DNA of 64,000 nucleotides from Planosporangium thailandense (GTDB lineage Bacteria > Actinomycetota > Actinomycetes > Mycobacteriales > Micromonosporaceae), in the NCBI RefSeq assembly GCF_011947195.1, contig NZ_JAATVY010000002.1, positions 1 through 64,000 on the forward strand, in the 5' to 3' direction. Shown in pieces: positions 7,628 through 16,892 of the stretch. The first letter of the stretch is position 1; the number at the start of each line of letters is the position of its first letter. The notes beneath the pieces are model-generated. The model was not told where the DNA came from, ran no database searches, and saw nothing but the letters and a program-made list of their open reading frames with translations. A program made the translations under genes and the position numbers.

Positions 7628-8665
7628 TCAGCCCGTGCGCTCCACGATGAAGTCGCACAGCGACTCGAGGGCTCGGCGCGCCGGCTCGTCCGGCAGCACC
7701 GCCAGCGACGAACGGGCGCGATCGGCGTACGCGCGGACCGTGTCGCGGGCCTGCGCGAACGCGGGAGACTCCCGCAGCAGTCGCAGCGCCTCCGCGTGCA
7801 ACGCGTCGTCGGTGATCGGGCCGGTCGCCAGGATCTCGCGCAGCCGGACGGACGGCCCGTCCCGGTCGGTGGACGCCAGCGCGTACAGCACCGGAAGCGT
7901 CGGCACGCCTTCCCGCAGGTCGGTGCCTGGTGTCTTACCCGACTGCTCCGACTCCGAGGCGATGTCGAGCAGGTCGTCGGAGAGCTGGAAGGCGACGCCG
8001 ATGGTCTCGCCGTACTCCGCCAGGGCCTCGACCTGCTCCGGCGTCACGCCGCCGAACATTCCGCCGAACCGGGCGCTGGTCGCGATCAGCGAGCCGGTCT
8101 TCTGCGCGATGACGCGCAGGTGGTGGCGGAGCTTGTCCTCCCCGCCGTGCGGGCCCGAAGTCTCGGCGATCTGGCCGTGCACCAGCCGGGAGAACGTCTC
8201 CGCCTGGATGAGCACCGCCTCCGGGCCGAGCTCCGCCGCCACGCTGGCCGCCCGGGAGAACAGGTAGTCCCCGACGAGGATCGCCAGGGCGTTGCCCCAG
8301 CGGGAGTTGACCGACGGCGCGCCCCGGCGTACCGGCGCCTCGTCCATGACGTCGTCGTGGTACAGCGAAGCGAGGTGCGTCAGCTCGACGACGATCGCCG
8401 CCTTGACCACCTCTGGCGAGGTCGGGTCGCCGAAATGGGCGGCGAGCGCCACCAGCAGCGGCCGGAACCGCTTGCCGCCGGCCTCGACCAGGTGCCGCGC
8501 GGCGGTCGACACCAGCGGATCCGCGCTGACCACCGCTTGGCGGAGCTCGCCCTCGACAGCCTCCAGGACACGGCCGACGCCGGCCTCCAGGCCGGCGTCG
8601 GCGAAATCAACGCCGATAGACGTTCGTGCCGTCCGTTCGGTTTCCGTACCCGCCACGCCCATCAC
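7628..8665 (-). CDS. Polyprenyl diphosphate synthase (menaquinone side chain)
   Basis: Long-chain trans-isoprenyl diphosphate synthase of the IspB/HepT type, which extends farnesyl or geranylgeranyl diphosphate with isopentenyl units to make the menaquinone tail. Both aspartate-rich Mg2+ sites are present: DDVMD at residues 104-108 and DDLLD at 230-234, with GGKRFRP at 63-69 for isopentenyl diphosphate binding. Its 345 residues fit the family; GTG 8665 and ATG 8662 are equivalent starts. Chain length cannot be read with confidence. It follows nuoN after 35 bases and is probably the last gene of the nuo transcript, which ties side-chain supply to complex I expression. Confidence 0.9.
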   Translation of the reverse strand: MMGVAGTETERTARTSIGVDFADAGLEAGVGRVLEAVEGELRQAVVSADPLVSTAARHLVEAGGKRFRPLLVALAAHFGDPTSPEVVKAAIVVELTHLASLYHDDVMDEAPVRRGAPSVNSRWGNALAILVGDYLFSRAASVAAELGPEAVLIQAETFSRLVHGQIAETSGPHGGEDKLRHHLRVIAQKTGSLIATSARFGGMFGGVTPEQVEALAEYGETIGVAFQLSDDLLDIASESEQSGKTPGTDLREGVPTLPVLYALASTDRDGPSVRLREILATGPITDDALHAEALRLLRESPAFAQARDTVRAYADRARSSLAVLPDEPARRALESLCDFIVERTG

Positions 8666-8700
8666 GATCCCACACCACTCCCCGTACCCCGTGCTCGCAC

Positions 8701-10281
8701 TCAGCGAATGAACTCGGCCGCTTTTGTCGTGATTGGGAGCAGCAACGTCGGCGCAACACCCAGCACCAGCGTCGCGAGAGTACCGATCATGAGCGCCGCG
8801 GACGTCAACGCGCCCGGGATGGACACGGTCGGCGTCGTCTCAGCCGGCTCCGACAGCCACATCAGCACGACCACCCGCAGGTACGGGAAGGCCAGGATCG
8901 CGCTCGACAGGACACCGGCGATCACCAGCCACGCCTGTCCGCCGCTGATGCCCGCCGCGAACACGCCGAACTTCGCGGTGAAGCCGCTGGTGAGCGGGAT
9001 GCCGGCGAAGGCGAGCAGGAGGAACGTGAACACGCTGGCAAGCAGCGGGGAGCGCTTGCCGAGCCCGGCCCACCGCGACAGGTGCGTCGCCTCGCCGTCG
9101 GCGTCACGGACGAGGGTGACGACCCCGAACGCGGCGAGCACGGTGAAGCCGTAGGCGACCAGGTAGAACAGCGAGCTGGACAGGCCGTCCTTGTTCAGCG
9201 CCACGGCGCCGATCAGCAGGTACCCGGCGTTCGCGATGGACGAGTAGGCCAGCAGCCGCTTGATGTCGGTCTGCGTGACCGCCAGGATCGCGCCCACGAG
9301 CATCGTCAGGACCGCGATCGTGCCGATCACCGGCTGGAAGTCCCACTGCGCCCGCTGGAACGCCACGTACAGCACCCGCAGCAGCCCACCGAACGCGGCG
9401 ACCTTCGTGCACGCGGCCATGAGCGCCGTCACCGGCGTCGGCGCGCCCTGGTAGACGTCCGGCGTCCACAGGTGGAACGGCACCGCGGCCGCCTTGAACA
9501 GCAGGCCGATCGCGAGCATCGCGATGCCGACGTACAGCAGGACCGGGCTCATCGACGAGCCGATGATCGCCTGGTCGATGCTCTTGAAGTCGACCCGGCC
9601 GGCGAAGCCGTAGATCATCGCGATGCCGAACAGGAAGAACGCCGAGGCGAACGAGCCGAGAAGGAAGTACTTCATCGCCGCCTCCTGGCTGAGCAGGCGC
9701 CGGCGGCGGGCCAGCGCGCACAGCAGGTACAGCGGCAGCGAGAAGACCTCGAGGGCGACGAACATCGTCAGCAGGTCGTTGGCGGTGGTGAAAAGCATCA
9801 TGCCGCCGAGGGCGAACAGCGTCAGCGGGAAGACCTCGCTGGCGCCCTCCGCCGTGGCGGCCTGCGCCCGGTCGGCCTCGGTGTTGGCGGTCACCGCCGC
9901 CTGCGCCACGAACGGCCCACCGCGCTCCAGCGTGCGCTCACCGATGAGCAGCAGCGCCACGATGCCGAGGACCAGGATCGAACCCTGCAGGAACAGCGAC
10001 GGGCCGTCGACCGCGATGGCGCCGCCCGCGGTGAGGGTCCGCTTGCTCGCCGTCCAGATCACCACGACCAGCGCGGCGACCAGGCCCATCAGGGTCAGCG
10101 GCAGCTGGATGCGGGCCCGGCGGAAACGCCGGAACACGGCCTCCACGAGCACGCCCAGGCACGCGACACCGAACAGGATCAGCATCGGCGCGAGAGCCGC
10201 GTAGTCGATCGGCGGGAGTTGGAACGGCTGGTCCTGCCCTGGCGTCTGGGCCAGCGGTACGAGCGCGTGAACCGGGCTCAC
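8701..10281 (-). CDS. nuoN: NADH-quinone oxidoreductase subunit N
   Basis: Antiporter-like membrane subunit of complex I, one of three homologous proton-pumping modules (with NuoL and NuoM). 526 residues with about 14 hydrophobic helices; the conserved helix stretch FHLWTPDVYQGAPTPVTAL, with a lysine in the preceding LLFKAAAVPF helix, marks the proton channel. GTG start overlaps the nuoM stop (GTGA). Last subunit gene of the operon. Confidence 0.96.
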   Translation of the reverse strand: MSPVHALVPLAQTPGQDQPFQLPPIDYAALAPMLILFGVACLGVLVEAVFRRFRRARIQLPLTLMGLVAALVVVIWTASKRTLTAGGAIAVDGPSLFLQGSILVLGIVALLLIGERTLERGGPFVAQAAVTANTEADRAQAATAEGASEVFPLTLFALGGMMLFTTANDLLTMFVALEVFSLPLYLLCALARRRRLLSQEAAMKYFLLGSFASAFFLFGIAMIYGFAGRVDFKSIDQAIIGSSMSPVLLYVGIAMLAIGLLFKAAAVPFHLWTPDVYQGAPTPVTALMAACTKVAAFGGLLRVLYVAFQRAQWDFQPVIGTIAVLTMLVGAILAVTQTDIKRLLAYSSIANAGYLLIGAVALNKDGLSSSLFYLVAYGFTVLAAFGVVTLVRDADGEATHLSRWAGLGKRSPLLASVFTFLLLAFAGIPLTSGFTAKFGVFAAGISGGQAWLVIAGVLSSAILAFPYLRVVVLMWLSEPAETTPTVSIPGALTSAALMIGTLATLVLGVAPTLLLPITTKAAEFIR

Positions 10282-11813
10282 TTGCCCGCCTCCTTGTTTA
10301 CTGCGACCGCGGTCGGAGCCGGGTCGCTCTTACCGACATCGGAGAGCGTGGCCTTGACCGCCGGGTTGATGACGTCGAGCACCGGCTTCGGATAGAAGCC
10401 GAGAACCAGGATCAGCGCGATCAGCGGGGTGACCACCACGGCCTCCCGCGCCGACAGCCGCCGCTTCATGCCCTCGACCTGCTCGAGAGCGGGGTTCGGG
10501 GTGCCCTGGATGGTGCGCTGGTACATCCACAGCACGTACCCGGCGGCAAGGATGATGCCGAGCGTGGCGATGACGGCCACCGTCTTGTTGACGGTGAACG
10601 TGCCGACCAGCACCAGGAACTCGGACACGAACGGCGAGGTGCCGGGCAGGGCGAGCGAGGCCATGCCGGCGAAGAAGAACACCCCGGCGAGGACCGGCGC
10701 GTACCGGCCGGCGCCGCCGAAGTCGCCGATGAGGGCGCTGCCCCGCCGGGCCACGAGCATGCCGACGACGAGGAACAGCAGGCCGGTGGCGAGGCCGTGG
10801 TTGAACATGTACAGCACCGCTCCGCTGGCCGCCTGCGTGGTGAACGCGAAGATGCCGATGCCGATGAAGCCGAAGTGGGCGATCGACGTGTAGCTGACCA
10901 GGCGCTTCAGGTCCTTCTGGCCGATCGCGAGCAGGGCGGCGTAGACGACGCCGACCAGCGCGAGCGCCATGCCGAGCGGCGCGAAGTACTTCGAGGCGTT
11001 CGGGAACAGCGGCAGGCAGTACCGCAGGATGCCGAAGGTTCCGACCTTGTCCATGACGCCGACGAGCAGGGCCGCCGCACCGGCGGGCGCCGCGCCACCG
11101 GCGTCCGGCAGCCAGGTGTGGAATGGGAAGAACGGCGCCTTGATCGCGAACGCGAGGAAGAAGCCGAGGAACAGCCACCGCTCGGTGCCGGTCGCGAACG
11201 TCGCGTGCCGCAGGGCCTGCCAGTCGAACGTGTGACCGCCGACGACCCACAGCCCCACCACGGCGGCGAGCATGAACAGGCCGCCCGCCAGCGAGTACAG
11301 GAAGAACTTCACCGCCGCGTACTGCCGCTGCTGGCCGCCGTAGGAGCCGATGAGGAAGTACATCGGCACGAGCATGACCTCGAAGAACACGTAGAACAGG
11401 AAGACGTCGGCGGCCGCGAAGACGCCGATCATCGTGCTCTCCAGGAACAGGATCAGCGCGAAGTACAGCGGGACGGACCGGCGGCTGCCCTCCGCGTCGT
11501 GCCAGGAGGCCAGGATCACCAGCGGTACGAGCAGCGCGATCAGCGCGAGCATGACCAGCGCGATGCCGTCGGTGGCGAACGTGAAGCGCACGCCCCACGT
11601 GGGGATCCACGGGTACGACTCGCGGAACTGCATCTGCGGGCCGCCGGCCTTGAAGGCGACCCACATCGCGACGGCCACCGCGAAGACGGCCACCGACCAG
11701 ACGAAGGCCACGCGCTTCACCAGCGCGGGCTTGTCCTTGGGCAGCAGCGCCACGACGAGGCCACCGACGGCCGGTGCGACCGTCAGGACGGACAAAAACG
11801 GAAACGTGCTCAT
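10278..11813 (-). CDS. nuoM: NADH-quinone oxidoreductase subunit M
   Basis: Antiporter-like proton-pumping subunit of complex I, 511 residues with about 14 helices. The channel glutamate lies in FFEVMLVPMYFLIG and the key lysine in AIKAPFFPFHTWLPDA. Its ATG overlaps the stop codon of the upstream micro-ORF (ATGA) instead of nuoL directly, so translation is probably coupled through that micro-ORF. The 3' end overlaps nuoN. Confidence 0.96.
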   Translation of the reverse strand: MSTFPFLSVLTVAPAVGGLVVALLPKDKPALVKRVAFVWSVAVFAVAVAMWVAFKAGGPQMQFRESYPWIPTWGVRFTFATDGIALVMLALIALLVPLVILASWHDAEGSRRSVPLYFALILFLESTMIGVFAAADVFLFYVFFEVMLVPMYFLIGSYGGQQRQYAAVKFFLYSLAGGLFMLAAVVGLWVVGGHTFDWQALRHATFATGTERWLFLGFFLAFAIKAPFFPFHTWLPDAGGAAPAGAAALLVGVMDKVGTFGILRYCLPLFPNASKYFAPLGMALALVGVVYAALLAIGQKDLKRLVSYTSIAHFGFIGIGIFAFTTQAASGAVLYMFNHGLATGLLFLVVGMLVARRGSALIGDFGGAGRYAPVLAGVFFFAGMASLALPGTSPFVSEFLVLVGTFTVNKTVAVIATLGIILAAGYVLWMYQRTIQGTPNPALEQVEGMKRRLSAREAVVVTPLIALILVLGFYPKPVLDVINPAVKATLSDVGKSDPAPTAVAVNKEAGK

Positions 11814-11908
11814 GCCACCGCTCCACCGCTTTTGACAGCACTGCGCTCCGCGGTGCCATGAGGCACAACCGCACTGAGCTTCAAGATTCGCTCGCTACGC
11901 TCACTCAT
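11810..11908 (-). CDS. Micro-ORF between nuoL and nuoM (SERSER element, copy A)
   Basis: A 32-codon frame beginning MSERSERILKLS and ending just inside nuoM. Its ATG (11908-11906) overlaps the nuoL stop as ATGA and its TGA (11812-11810) overlaps the nuoM ATG as ATGA, so it bridges both neighbours without a gap. It is homologous to the micro-ORF between nuoC and nuoD: 18 of the first 25 residues and 54 of the first 75 bases match. I know of no complex I subunit like it. It may be a dispersed repeat that keeps translational coupling, with or without a functional peptide. Confidence 0.55.
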   Translation of the reverse strand: MSERSERILKLSAVVPHGTAERSAVKSGGAVA

Positions 11909-13824
11909 CCGAGCGTCACCGCCAGCATGGCCGCTACCACGAGCAGCGCACCTCCGAGGATCGACATGGCGTACGACCGGACGAAGCCGGTCTGGGTGCG
12001 GCGCAGCCGCCCGGAGCCGCCGCCGACCGCCGCGGCCAGCCCGTTGACCAGGCCGTCGATACCGCGGTTGTCGAGGAAGACGAGCGCACGGGTCAGGTAC
12101 TTGCCGGGCATTTCGAAGACGGCCTCGTTGAAGGCGTCCGTGTACAGGTTGTTGCGGGCGGCCGTGACGACCGGGCCGGCCGGCTGCTCCGCCAGGGCCG
12201 TGCCCTTGCTGAACAGCGCCCAGGCCAGACCCACGCCGGCGAGGGTGACCAGGATGGTGAAGCCGGTGACCCACCAGTTCTCGCCGTGTTCGACCTGCTC
12301 GCCGAAGACCGGGGTCAGCCAGCCGACGACCGAGGTCGCGAGCAGCCCACCGGCGGCGACCGAGCCGACCGCGAGGACGATCAGCGGGATCGTCATGATC
12401 TTCGGCGACTCGTGCGGGTGCTTGACGTCCTCGGTCCAGCGCTTGGGCCCGTGGAAGGTCAGCACGAACAGCCGGGTCATGTAGAACGCGGTCAGACCGG
12501 AGCCGATCAGCGCGGCGGTGCCCAGCACCCAGCCGAGCCAGCCTTCGTGGTGGTAGGCCGCCACGATGATCGGCTCCTTGGTGAAGAAGCCGGACAGCGG
12601 CGGGATACCGATGAGCGCGAGGTACCCGAGGCCCGTCGTCGCCCACGTGATCGGCATGTACTTGCGCAGGCCACCGAAGCGGCGCATGTCGGTCTGGTCG
12701 TTCATGCCGTGCATGACCGAACCGGAGCCGAGGAACAGCCCGGCCTTGAAGAAGCCGTGCGCCAGCAGGTGGATCAGGGCGAGCGCGTACGCGACCCCGC
12801 CCAGGCCGACGCCGAGGAACATGTACCCGATCTGGCTGACCGTCGACCAGGCGAGCACCCGCTTGATGTCGTCCTTGGCGCAGCCGATGACGCAGCCGAT
12901 CAGCAACGTCAGCGCGCCGACGCAGACGACCACCGTCTTCGCCGCGTCCGAGGCGTCGAAGATCGGGTGCGAGCGGGCGATGAGGTACACGCCGGCGGTC
13001 ACCATCGTCGCGGCGTGGATGAGCGCCGACACCGGGGTCGGGCCCTCCATGGCGTCGGGCAGCCACGCCTGCAGCGGGAACTGGCCGGACTTGCCGCACG
13101 CGCCGACGAGCAGAAGGATCGCCACCGCGGTCACCGTGCCGGCCGAGAGCTTGTTGACGTTGTTGAACACCTGGTCGTACTGCACGGTGCCGAGCGAGGC
13201 GAAGAGCAGGAAGATGCCGATCGCGAAGCCCGCGTCACCGACGCGGTTCATCAGGAAGGCCTTCTTGCCGGCCGTGGCCGCCGACGGGCGCAGGTACCAG
13301 AACGAGATGAGCAGGTAGCTGGCGAGGCCCACGCCTTCCCAGCCGAAGTACAGCATCACGTAGTTGTTGCCGAGCACCAGCAGCAGCATGGCCGCGACGA
13401 ACAGGTTGAAGTACCCGAAGAAGCGCCGCCGGCCCGGGTCGTGCTCCATGTACCCGACCGCGTACAGGTGGATCAGGAAGCCCACGCCGGTGATCAGCAG
13501 CACGAACATCGCGGACAGCGGGTCGTACAGCAGGCCGAAGTCGACCCTGAGCCGGCCGACCGGCATGAACTGGAACAGGTTGAGCGACACGCCCTGCCTG
13601 TTGTTCATCCCGTGCAACTGGAAGAAGTAGACCAGGCCGAGCACGAACGCCACGCCGACGCTCGCCACGCCGAGGAGGTGTCCCCACTTGTCGGCCCGAC
13701 GGCCGGCAAGGAGCAGGATCGCGGCGCTGACCAGCGGGATCGCGATGAGTAGCCAGAAGCTGGACAGCGCGCCGCTCGGGGACGCGAAGCTGACCGCTTC
13801 AGCCAACGACGTCGTCGGTTGCAC
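11905..13824 (-). CDS. nuoL: NADH-quinone oxidoreductase subunit L
   Basis: Largest antiporter-like subunit of complex I, 639 residues with about 16 helices. The C-terminal lateral helix that in this subunit runs along the membrane arm is expected after residue 500. Conserved segments include YFGWEGVGLASYLLI (channel Glu), GKSGQFPLQAWLPDAMEGPTPVSALIHAAT (channel Lys, rendered here by its positions, about 240-270) and HLLAHGFFKAGLFL. GTG start 10 bases after nuoK; the stop overlaps the SERSER micro-ORF. Confidence 0.96.
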   Translation of the reverse strand: MQPTTSLAEAVSFASPSGALSSFWLLIAIPLVSAAILLLAGRRADKWGHLLGVASVGVAFVLGLVYFFQLHGMNNRQGVSLNLFQFMPVGRLRVDFGLLYDPLSAMFVLLITGVGFLIHLYAVGYMEHDPGRRRFFGYFNLFVAAMLLLVLGNNYVMLYFGWEGVGLASYLLISFWYLRPSAATAGKKAFLMNRVGDAGFAIGIFLLFASLGTVQYDQVFNNVNKLSAGTVTAVAILLLVGACGKSGQFPLQAWLPDAMEGPTPVSALIHAATMVTAGVYLIARSHPIFDASDAAKTVVVCVGALTLLIGCVIGCAKDDIKRVLAWSTVSQIGYMFLGVGLGGVAYALALIHLLAHGFFKAGLFLGSGSVMHGMNDQTDMRRFGGLRKYMPITWATTGLGYLALIGIPPLSGFFTKEPIIVAAYHHEGWLGWVLGTAALIGSGLTAFYMTRLFVLTFHGPKRWTEDVKHPHESPKIMTIPLIVLAVGSVAAGGLLATSVVGWLTPVFGEQVEHGENWWVTGFTILVTLAGVGLAWALFSKGTALAEQPAGPVVTAARNNLYTDAFNEAVFEMPGKYLTRALVFLDNRGIDGLVNGLAAAVGGGSGRLRRTQTGFVRSYAMSILGGALLVVAAMLAVTLG

Positions 13825-13834
13825 CGGTGCCCTC

Positions 13835-14134
13835 TCAGTACTTCAGCAGGTTGGCGTCGTCAACGCTCGCCGAGCGTCGAGTACGGAAGATCGACATGAT
13901 GATGGCGAGCCCGACCACGACCTCGGCGGCCGCCACGACCATGACGAAGAACGCCATGATCTGGCCGTCGAGGGTGCCGTTGATGCGGCTGAACGTGACG
14001 AGCGCCAGGTTGGCCGCGTTGAGCATCAGTTCGATGCACATGAACAGCACGATGGCGTTGCGCCGGATCAGCACGCCCACGGCGCCGATCGTGAACAGGA
14101 TCGACGACAGGATGATGTAGTTCGTGGCCGTCAC
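13835..14134 (-). CDS. nuoK: NADH-quinone oxidoreductase subunit K
   Basis: Small MrpC-like membrane subunit of complex I, 99 residues and three helices. The two conserved glutamates of the proton path are visible in [17 protein letters not shown] and [14 protein letters not shown]. The start is GTG 14134, overlapping the nuoJ stop as GTGA; the longer frame upstream is out of phase with nuoJ and not coding. Confidence 0.95.
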   Translation of the reverse strand: MTATNYIILSSILFTIGAVGVLIRRNAIVLFMCIELMLNAANLALVTFSRINGTLDGQIMAFFVMVVAAAEVVVGLAIIMSIFRTRRSASVDDANLLKY

Positions 14135-14910
14135 TTTTCCGTACCCTTCGGTGCCGCCTCGGCGGAGGTCAGCTCGCGCGTCGGCAGGATCTTGAAGACG
14201 CTGCGGTCGGTCGGTGTCCCGTCGGGCAGCTTGGCCGGCGTGGCGACCGAGTCGGAGGTGGCGAAGACGCCCGGGCCGGGCTTCGGCGCCGGGTAGCTGC
14301 CCGGCGCGAACCGCTCGCGCATCAGCTCCACCTGGGTCTTGCGGTCTTCCTTGCGCCGCTCGATGTGGGCCAGCAGCATCGCACCGACGGCCGCGGTGAT
14401 GAGCAGCGCCGAGGTGACTTCGAACGCGAAGACGTACCGCGTGAACAGCAGCTCCGCCAGGCCCTGCACGTTGCCGCCGCGCTTGCTGTTGGCGCTGGCC
14501 AGACCGACCGAGTCGACCGTCCCGAGCGCCCGGAACAGGCCGGTCCCCACCAGGCCCGCGAACCCGATGCCGAGGATGATCGCCGCCATCCGCTGGCCGC
14601 GCAGCGTCTCGATCAGCGAGTCCGACGCGTCCCGGCCCACCAGCATGAGCACGAACAGGAACAGCATCATGATCGCGCCGGTGTAGACGATGATCTGCGC
14701 GAAGCCGATGAACGGACCGGCCTGCACGATGTAGAACACGCCCAGGCACATCATCGTCACGACCAGGAACAGCGCCGAGTGCACGGCGTTGCGCGCCGCC
14801 ACCATCCCGATCGCGCAGAGCACGGCGATCGGGGCGAGGATCCAGAAGGCCGTCGCCTCGCCGCCCTTCATCGCGTCCGAGGCCGCGGCGAGGACCAGTT
14901 GCTGGGTCAT
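14131..14910 (-). CDS. nuoJ: NADH-quinone oxidoreductase subunit J
   Basis: Membrane subunit of complex I with five helices in the first 170 or so residues (the conserved third helix holds [19 protein letters not shown]) and a hydrophilic C-terminal tail of about 85 residues that is long for the family and rich in Pro, Lys and Thr. ATG 14910 overlaps the nuoI stop (ATGA). 259 residues. Confidence 0.95.
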   Translation of the reverse strand: MTQQLVLAAASDAMKGGEATAFWILAPIAVLCAIGMVAARNAVHSALFLVVTMMCLGVFYIVQAGPFIGFAQIIVYTGAIMMLFLFVLMLVGRDASDSLIETLRGQRMAAIILGIGFAGLVGTGLFRALGTVDSVGLASANSKRGGNVQGLAELLFTRYVFAFEVTSALLITAAVGAMLLAHIERRKEDRKTQVELMRERFAPGSYPAPKPGPGVFATSDSVATPAKLPDGTPTDRSVFKILPTRELTSAEAAPKGTEK

Positions 14911-15512
14911 CACTTCTTCCCCTCGTGCGCGGCCTGCGCCGTCTCGATCTGCGCCGGGAAGTCCGACATCGAGTTGCGGACCCGCTCCGCGCCGGCGGAC
15001 ATGCCGGGGTTGGTCAGCGCCCCGACGTAGTAGTCCTTCTCGGACTCGCCCAGCCGCATCGGGTGCGGCGGCTGCTCCATCCCGGGCAGCAGCGGCGCGA
15101 GCAGCTGCTCCTTGGTGAAGATCAAGTCCTTGCGGTTGTCGCGGGCCAGCTCGTACTCGTTGCTCATGGTCAGTGACCGGGTCGGGCAGGCCTCGATGCA
15201 CAGCCCGCAGAAGATGCAGCGGGCGTAGTTGATCTGGTACGTCGCCGCGTAGCGTTCGCCGGGCGAGTACCGCTCCTCGTCGGTGTTGTTGGCGCCCTCG
15301 ACGTAGATGGCGTCCGCCGGGCAGGCCCACGCGCACAGCTCACAGCCGACGCACTTCTCCAGCCCGTCGGGGTGACGGTTGAGGATGTGCCGGCCGTGGT
15401 AGCGGGGAGCCACCGGCTTGCGCTTCTCGGGGTACTCCTCGGTGACGACCTTCTTGAACATGTGCGAGAAGGTGACGCCGAAGCCCTTCAACGTGCCTGT
15501 GAACGCGCCCAC
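14910..15512 (-). CDS. nuoI: NADH-quinone oxidoreductase subunit I
   Basis: Ferredoxin-like subunit carrying the two 4Fe-4S clusters N6a and N6b that pass electrons to NuoB. The two C-x2-C-x2-C-x3-C motifs are complete: Cys54/57/60/64 and Cys99/102/105/109. The 200-residue protein has a C-terminal extension of about 60 residues past the last cluster. GTG start, 3 bases after the nuoH stop. Confidence 0.96.
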   Translation of the reverse strand: MGAFTGTLKGFGVTFSHMFKKVVTEEYPEKRKPVAPRYHGRHILNRHPDGLEKCVGCELCAWACPADAIYVEGANNTDEERYSPGERYAATYQINYARCIFCGLCIEACPTRSLTMSNEYELARDNRKDLIFTKEQLLAPLLPGMEQPPHPMRLGESEKDYYVGALTNPGMSAGAERVRNSMSDFPAQIETAQAAHEGKK

Positions 15513-15515
15513 GAC

Positions 15516-16892
15516 TTATCGGCCTTCCTGCTCGGTGGCGCTGGAGTCGCCGCCCGCGGAGCCGACGGGTACCGGCTCGCGTTCGGCGGTGAGCCTCGGG
15601 GCCCGCGGGCTCGGCGGGACCTCGAGGTTCAGCGGTGGTACGGGGAAGCCCTCGGCGCCGCCCACGCGTCCGGCCGGGTCGAGACCCTCCAGGCCGGTGG
15701 GTGTCGCCGGCTTCTCCTTGGCCGGCCACAGGACCCAGACGGCCCCGAGCACCACGATCACGGCGGCCGCGATGAACAGCTTGATGTTGGTCTCCAGGCT
15801 GGCCCGCTGCAGGGTGCGCAGGCCGGACAGGACCAGGATCCACACCAGGTTGATCGGGATGAGGGCCTTCCAGCCGAACCGCATGAACTGGTCGTAGCGC
15901 AGCCGGGGCAGGGTGCCGCGCAGCCACACGAAGACGAACAGCAGGAGCAGCACCTTGATGGTGAACCACAGCACCGGCCACCAGCCGGAGTTGGCGCCCG
16001 CCCACACCGTCGTGATCGGCGCGGGGGCCCGCCAGCCGCCGAGGAACAGCGTCGTGCACAGGCCGGAGACGGTGACCATGTTGATGTACTCGGCGAGGAA
16101 GAACATCGCGAACTTGAACGACGAGTACTCGGTGTGGAAGCCACCGACCAGCTCCGACTCGGCCTCGGGGAGGTCGAACGGGGCCCGGTTGGTCTCACCG
16201 ACCGCGGAGACGAAGTAGATCAGGAAGCTGGGGATCAGCAGGATCGCGTACCAGCTCGGCCCGGTGGTGTGCCAGCCGAACAGGTTGATCGCGTTGCCGT
16301 GCGCCTGCGCGTCGACGATCTCGCTGGTCGACATGCTGCCGGACTCGACGAAGACCGCCACGATCGACAGGCCCATCGCGACCTCGTACGAGATCATCTG
16401 GGCGCTCGAACGCAGACCGCCGAGCAGCGGGTACGTGGAGCCCGAGGCCCAGCCGGCCAGCACCACGCCGTACACGCCCATCGACGAGCAGGCGAGGATC
16501 AGCAGGACAGCGACCGGGACGTCGGTCAGCTGGATCGGCGAGTGGTGGCCGAACCATGACACGCTCGGACCCAGCGGCATCACCGCGAAGGCGGTGAAGG
16601 CGCAGGTCGCGGAGATGACCGGGGCGATGAAGTACACCACCTTGTCGGCCATCTTCGGGATGATCTCTTCCTTGAGCCCCAGCTTGAGGCCGTCGGCGAG
16701 CGACTGCAGCAGACCGAACGGGCCGTTGCGGTTGGGGCCCGGGCGGTGCTGCATGTACGCGACGACCCGGCGTTCGTACCAGATGGTGAACAGGGTCATC
16801 ACCACGAGGAACGCGAAGATGCCGACGATCTTGACGAGAACCAGCCACCACGGGTCGTGGCCGAACTGGTCCAGTGAGCCGGCTGCGAGCAT
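15516..16892 (-). CDS. nuoH: NADH-quinone oxidoreductase subunit H
   Basis: Eight-helix subunit that joins the hydrophilic and membrane arms of complex I and forms the quinone channel. The signature loop [20 protein letters not shown] and the [17 protein letters not shown]-type loop (here beginning [12 protein letters not shown]) are intact. ATG 16892 overlaps the nuoG stop. 458 residues, with an extra Pro-rich hydrophilic C-terminal tail of about 70 residues common in actinobacteria. Confidence 0.96.
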   Translation of the reverse strand: MLAAGSLDQFGHDPWWLVLVKIVGIFAFLVVMTLFTIWYERRVVAYMQHRPGPNRNGPFGLLQSLADGLKLGLKEEIIPKMADKVVYFIAPVISATCAFTAFAVMPLGPSVSWFGHHSPIQLTDVPVAVLLILACSSMGVYGVVLAGWASGSTYPLLGGLRSSAQMISYEVAMGLSIVAVFVESGSMSTSEIVDAQAHGNAINLFGWHTTGPSWYAILLIPSFLIYFVSAVGETNRAPFDLPEAESELVGGFHTEYSSFKFAMFFLAEYINMVTVSGLCTTLFLGGWRAPAPITTVWAGANSGWWPVLWFTIKVLLLLFVFVWLRGTLPRLRYDQFMRFGWKALIPINLVWILVLSGLRTLQRASLETNIKLFIAAAVIVVLGAVWVLWPAKEKPATPTGLEGLDPAGRVGGAEGFPVPPLNLEVPPSPRAPRLTAEREPVPVGSAGGDSSATEQEGR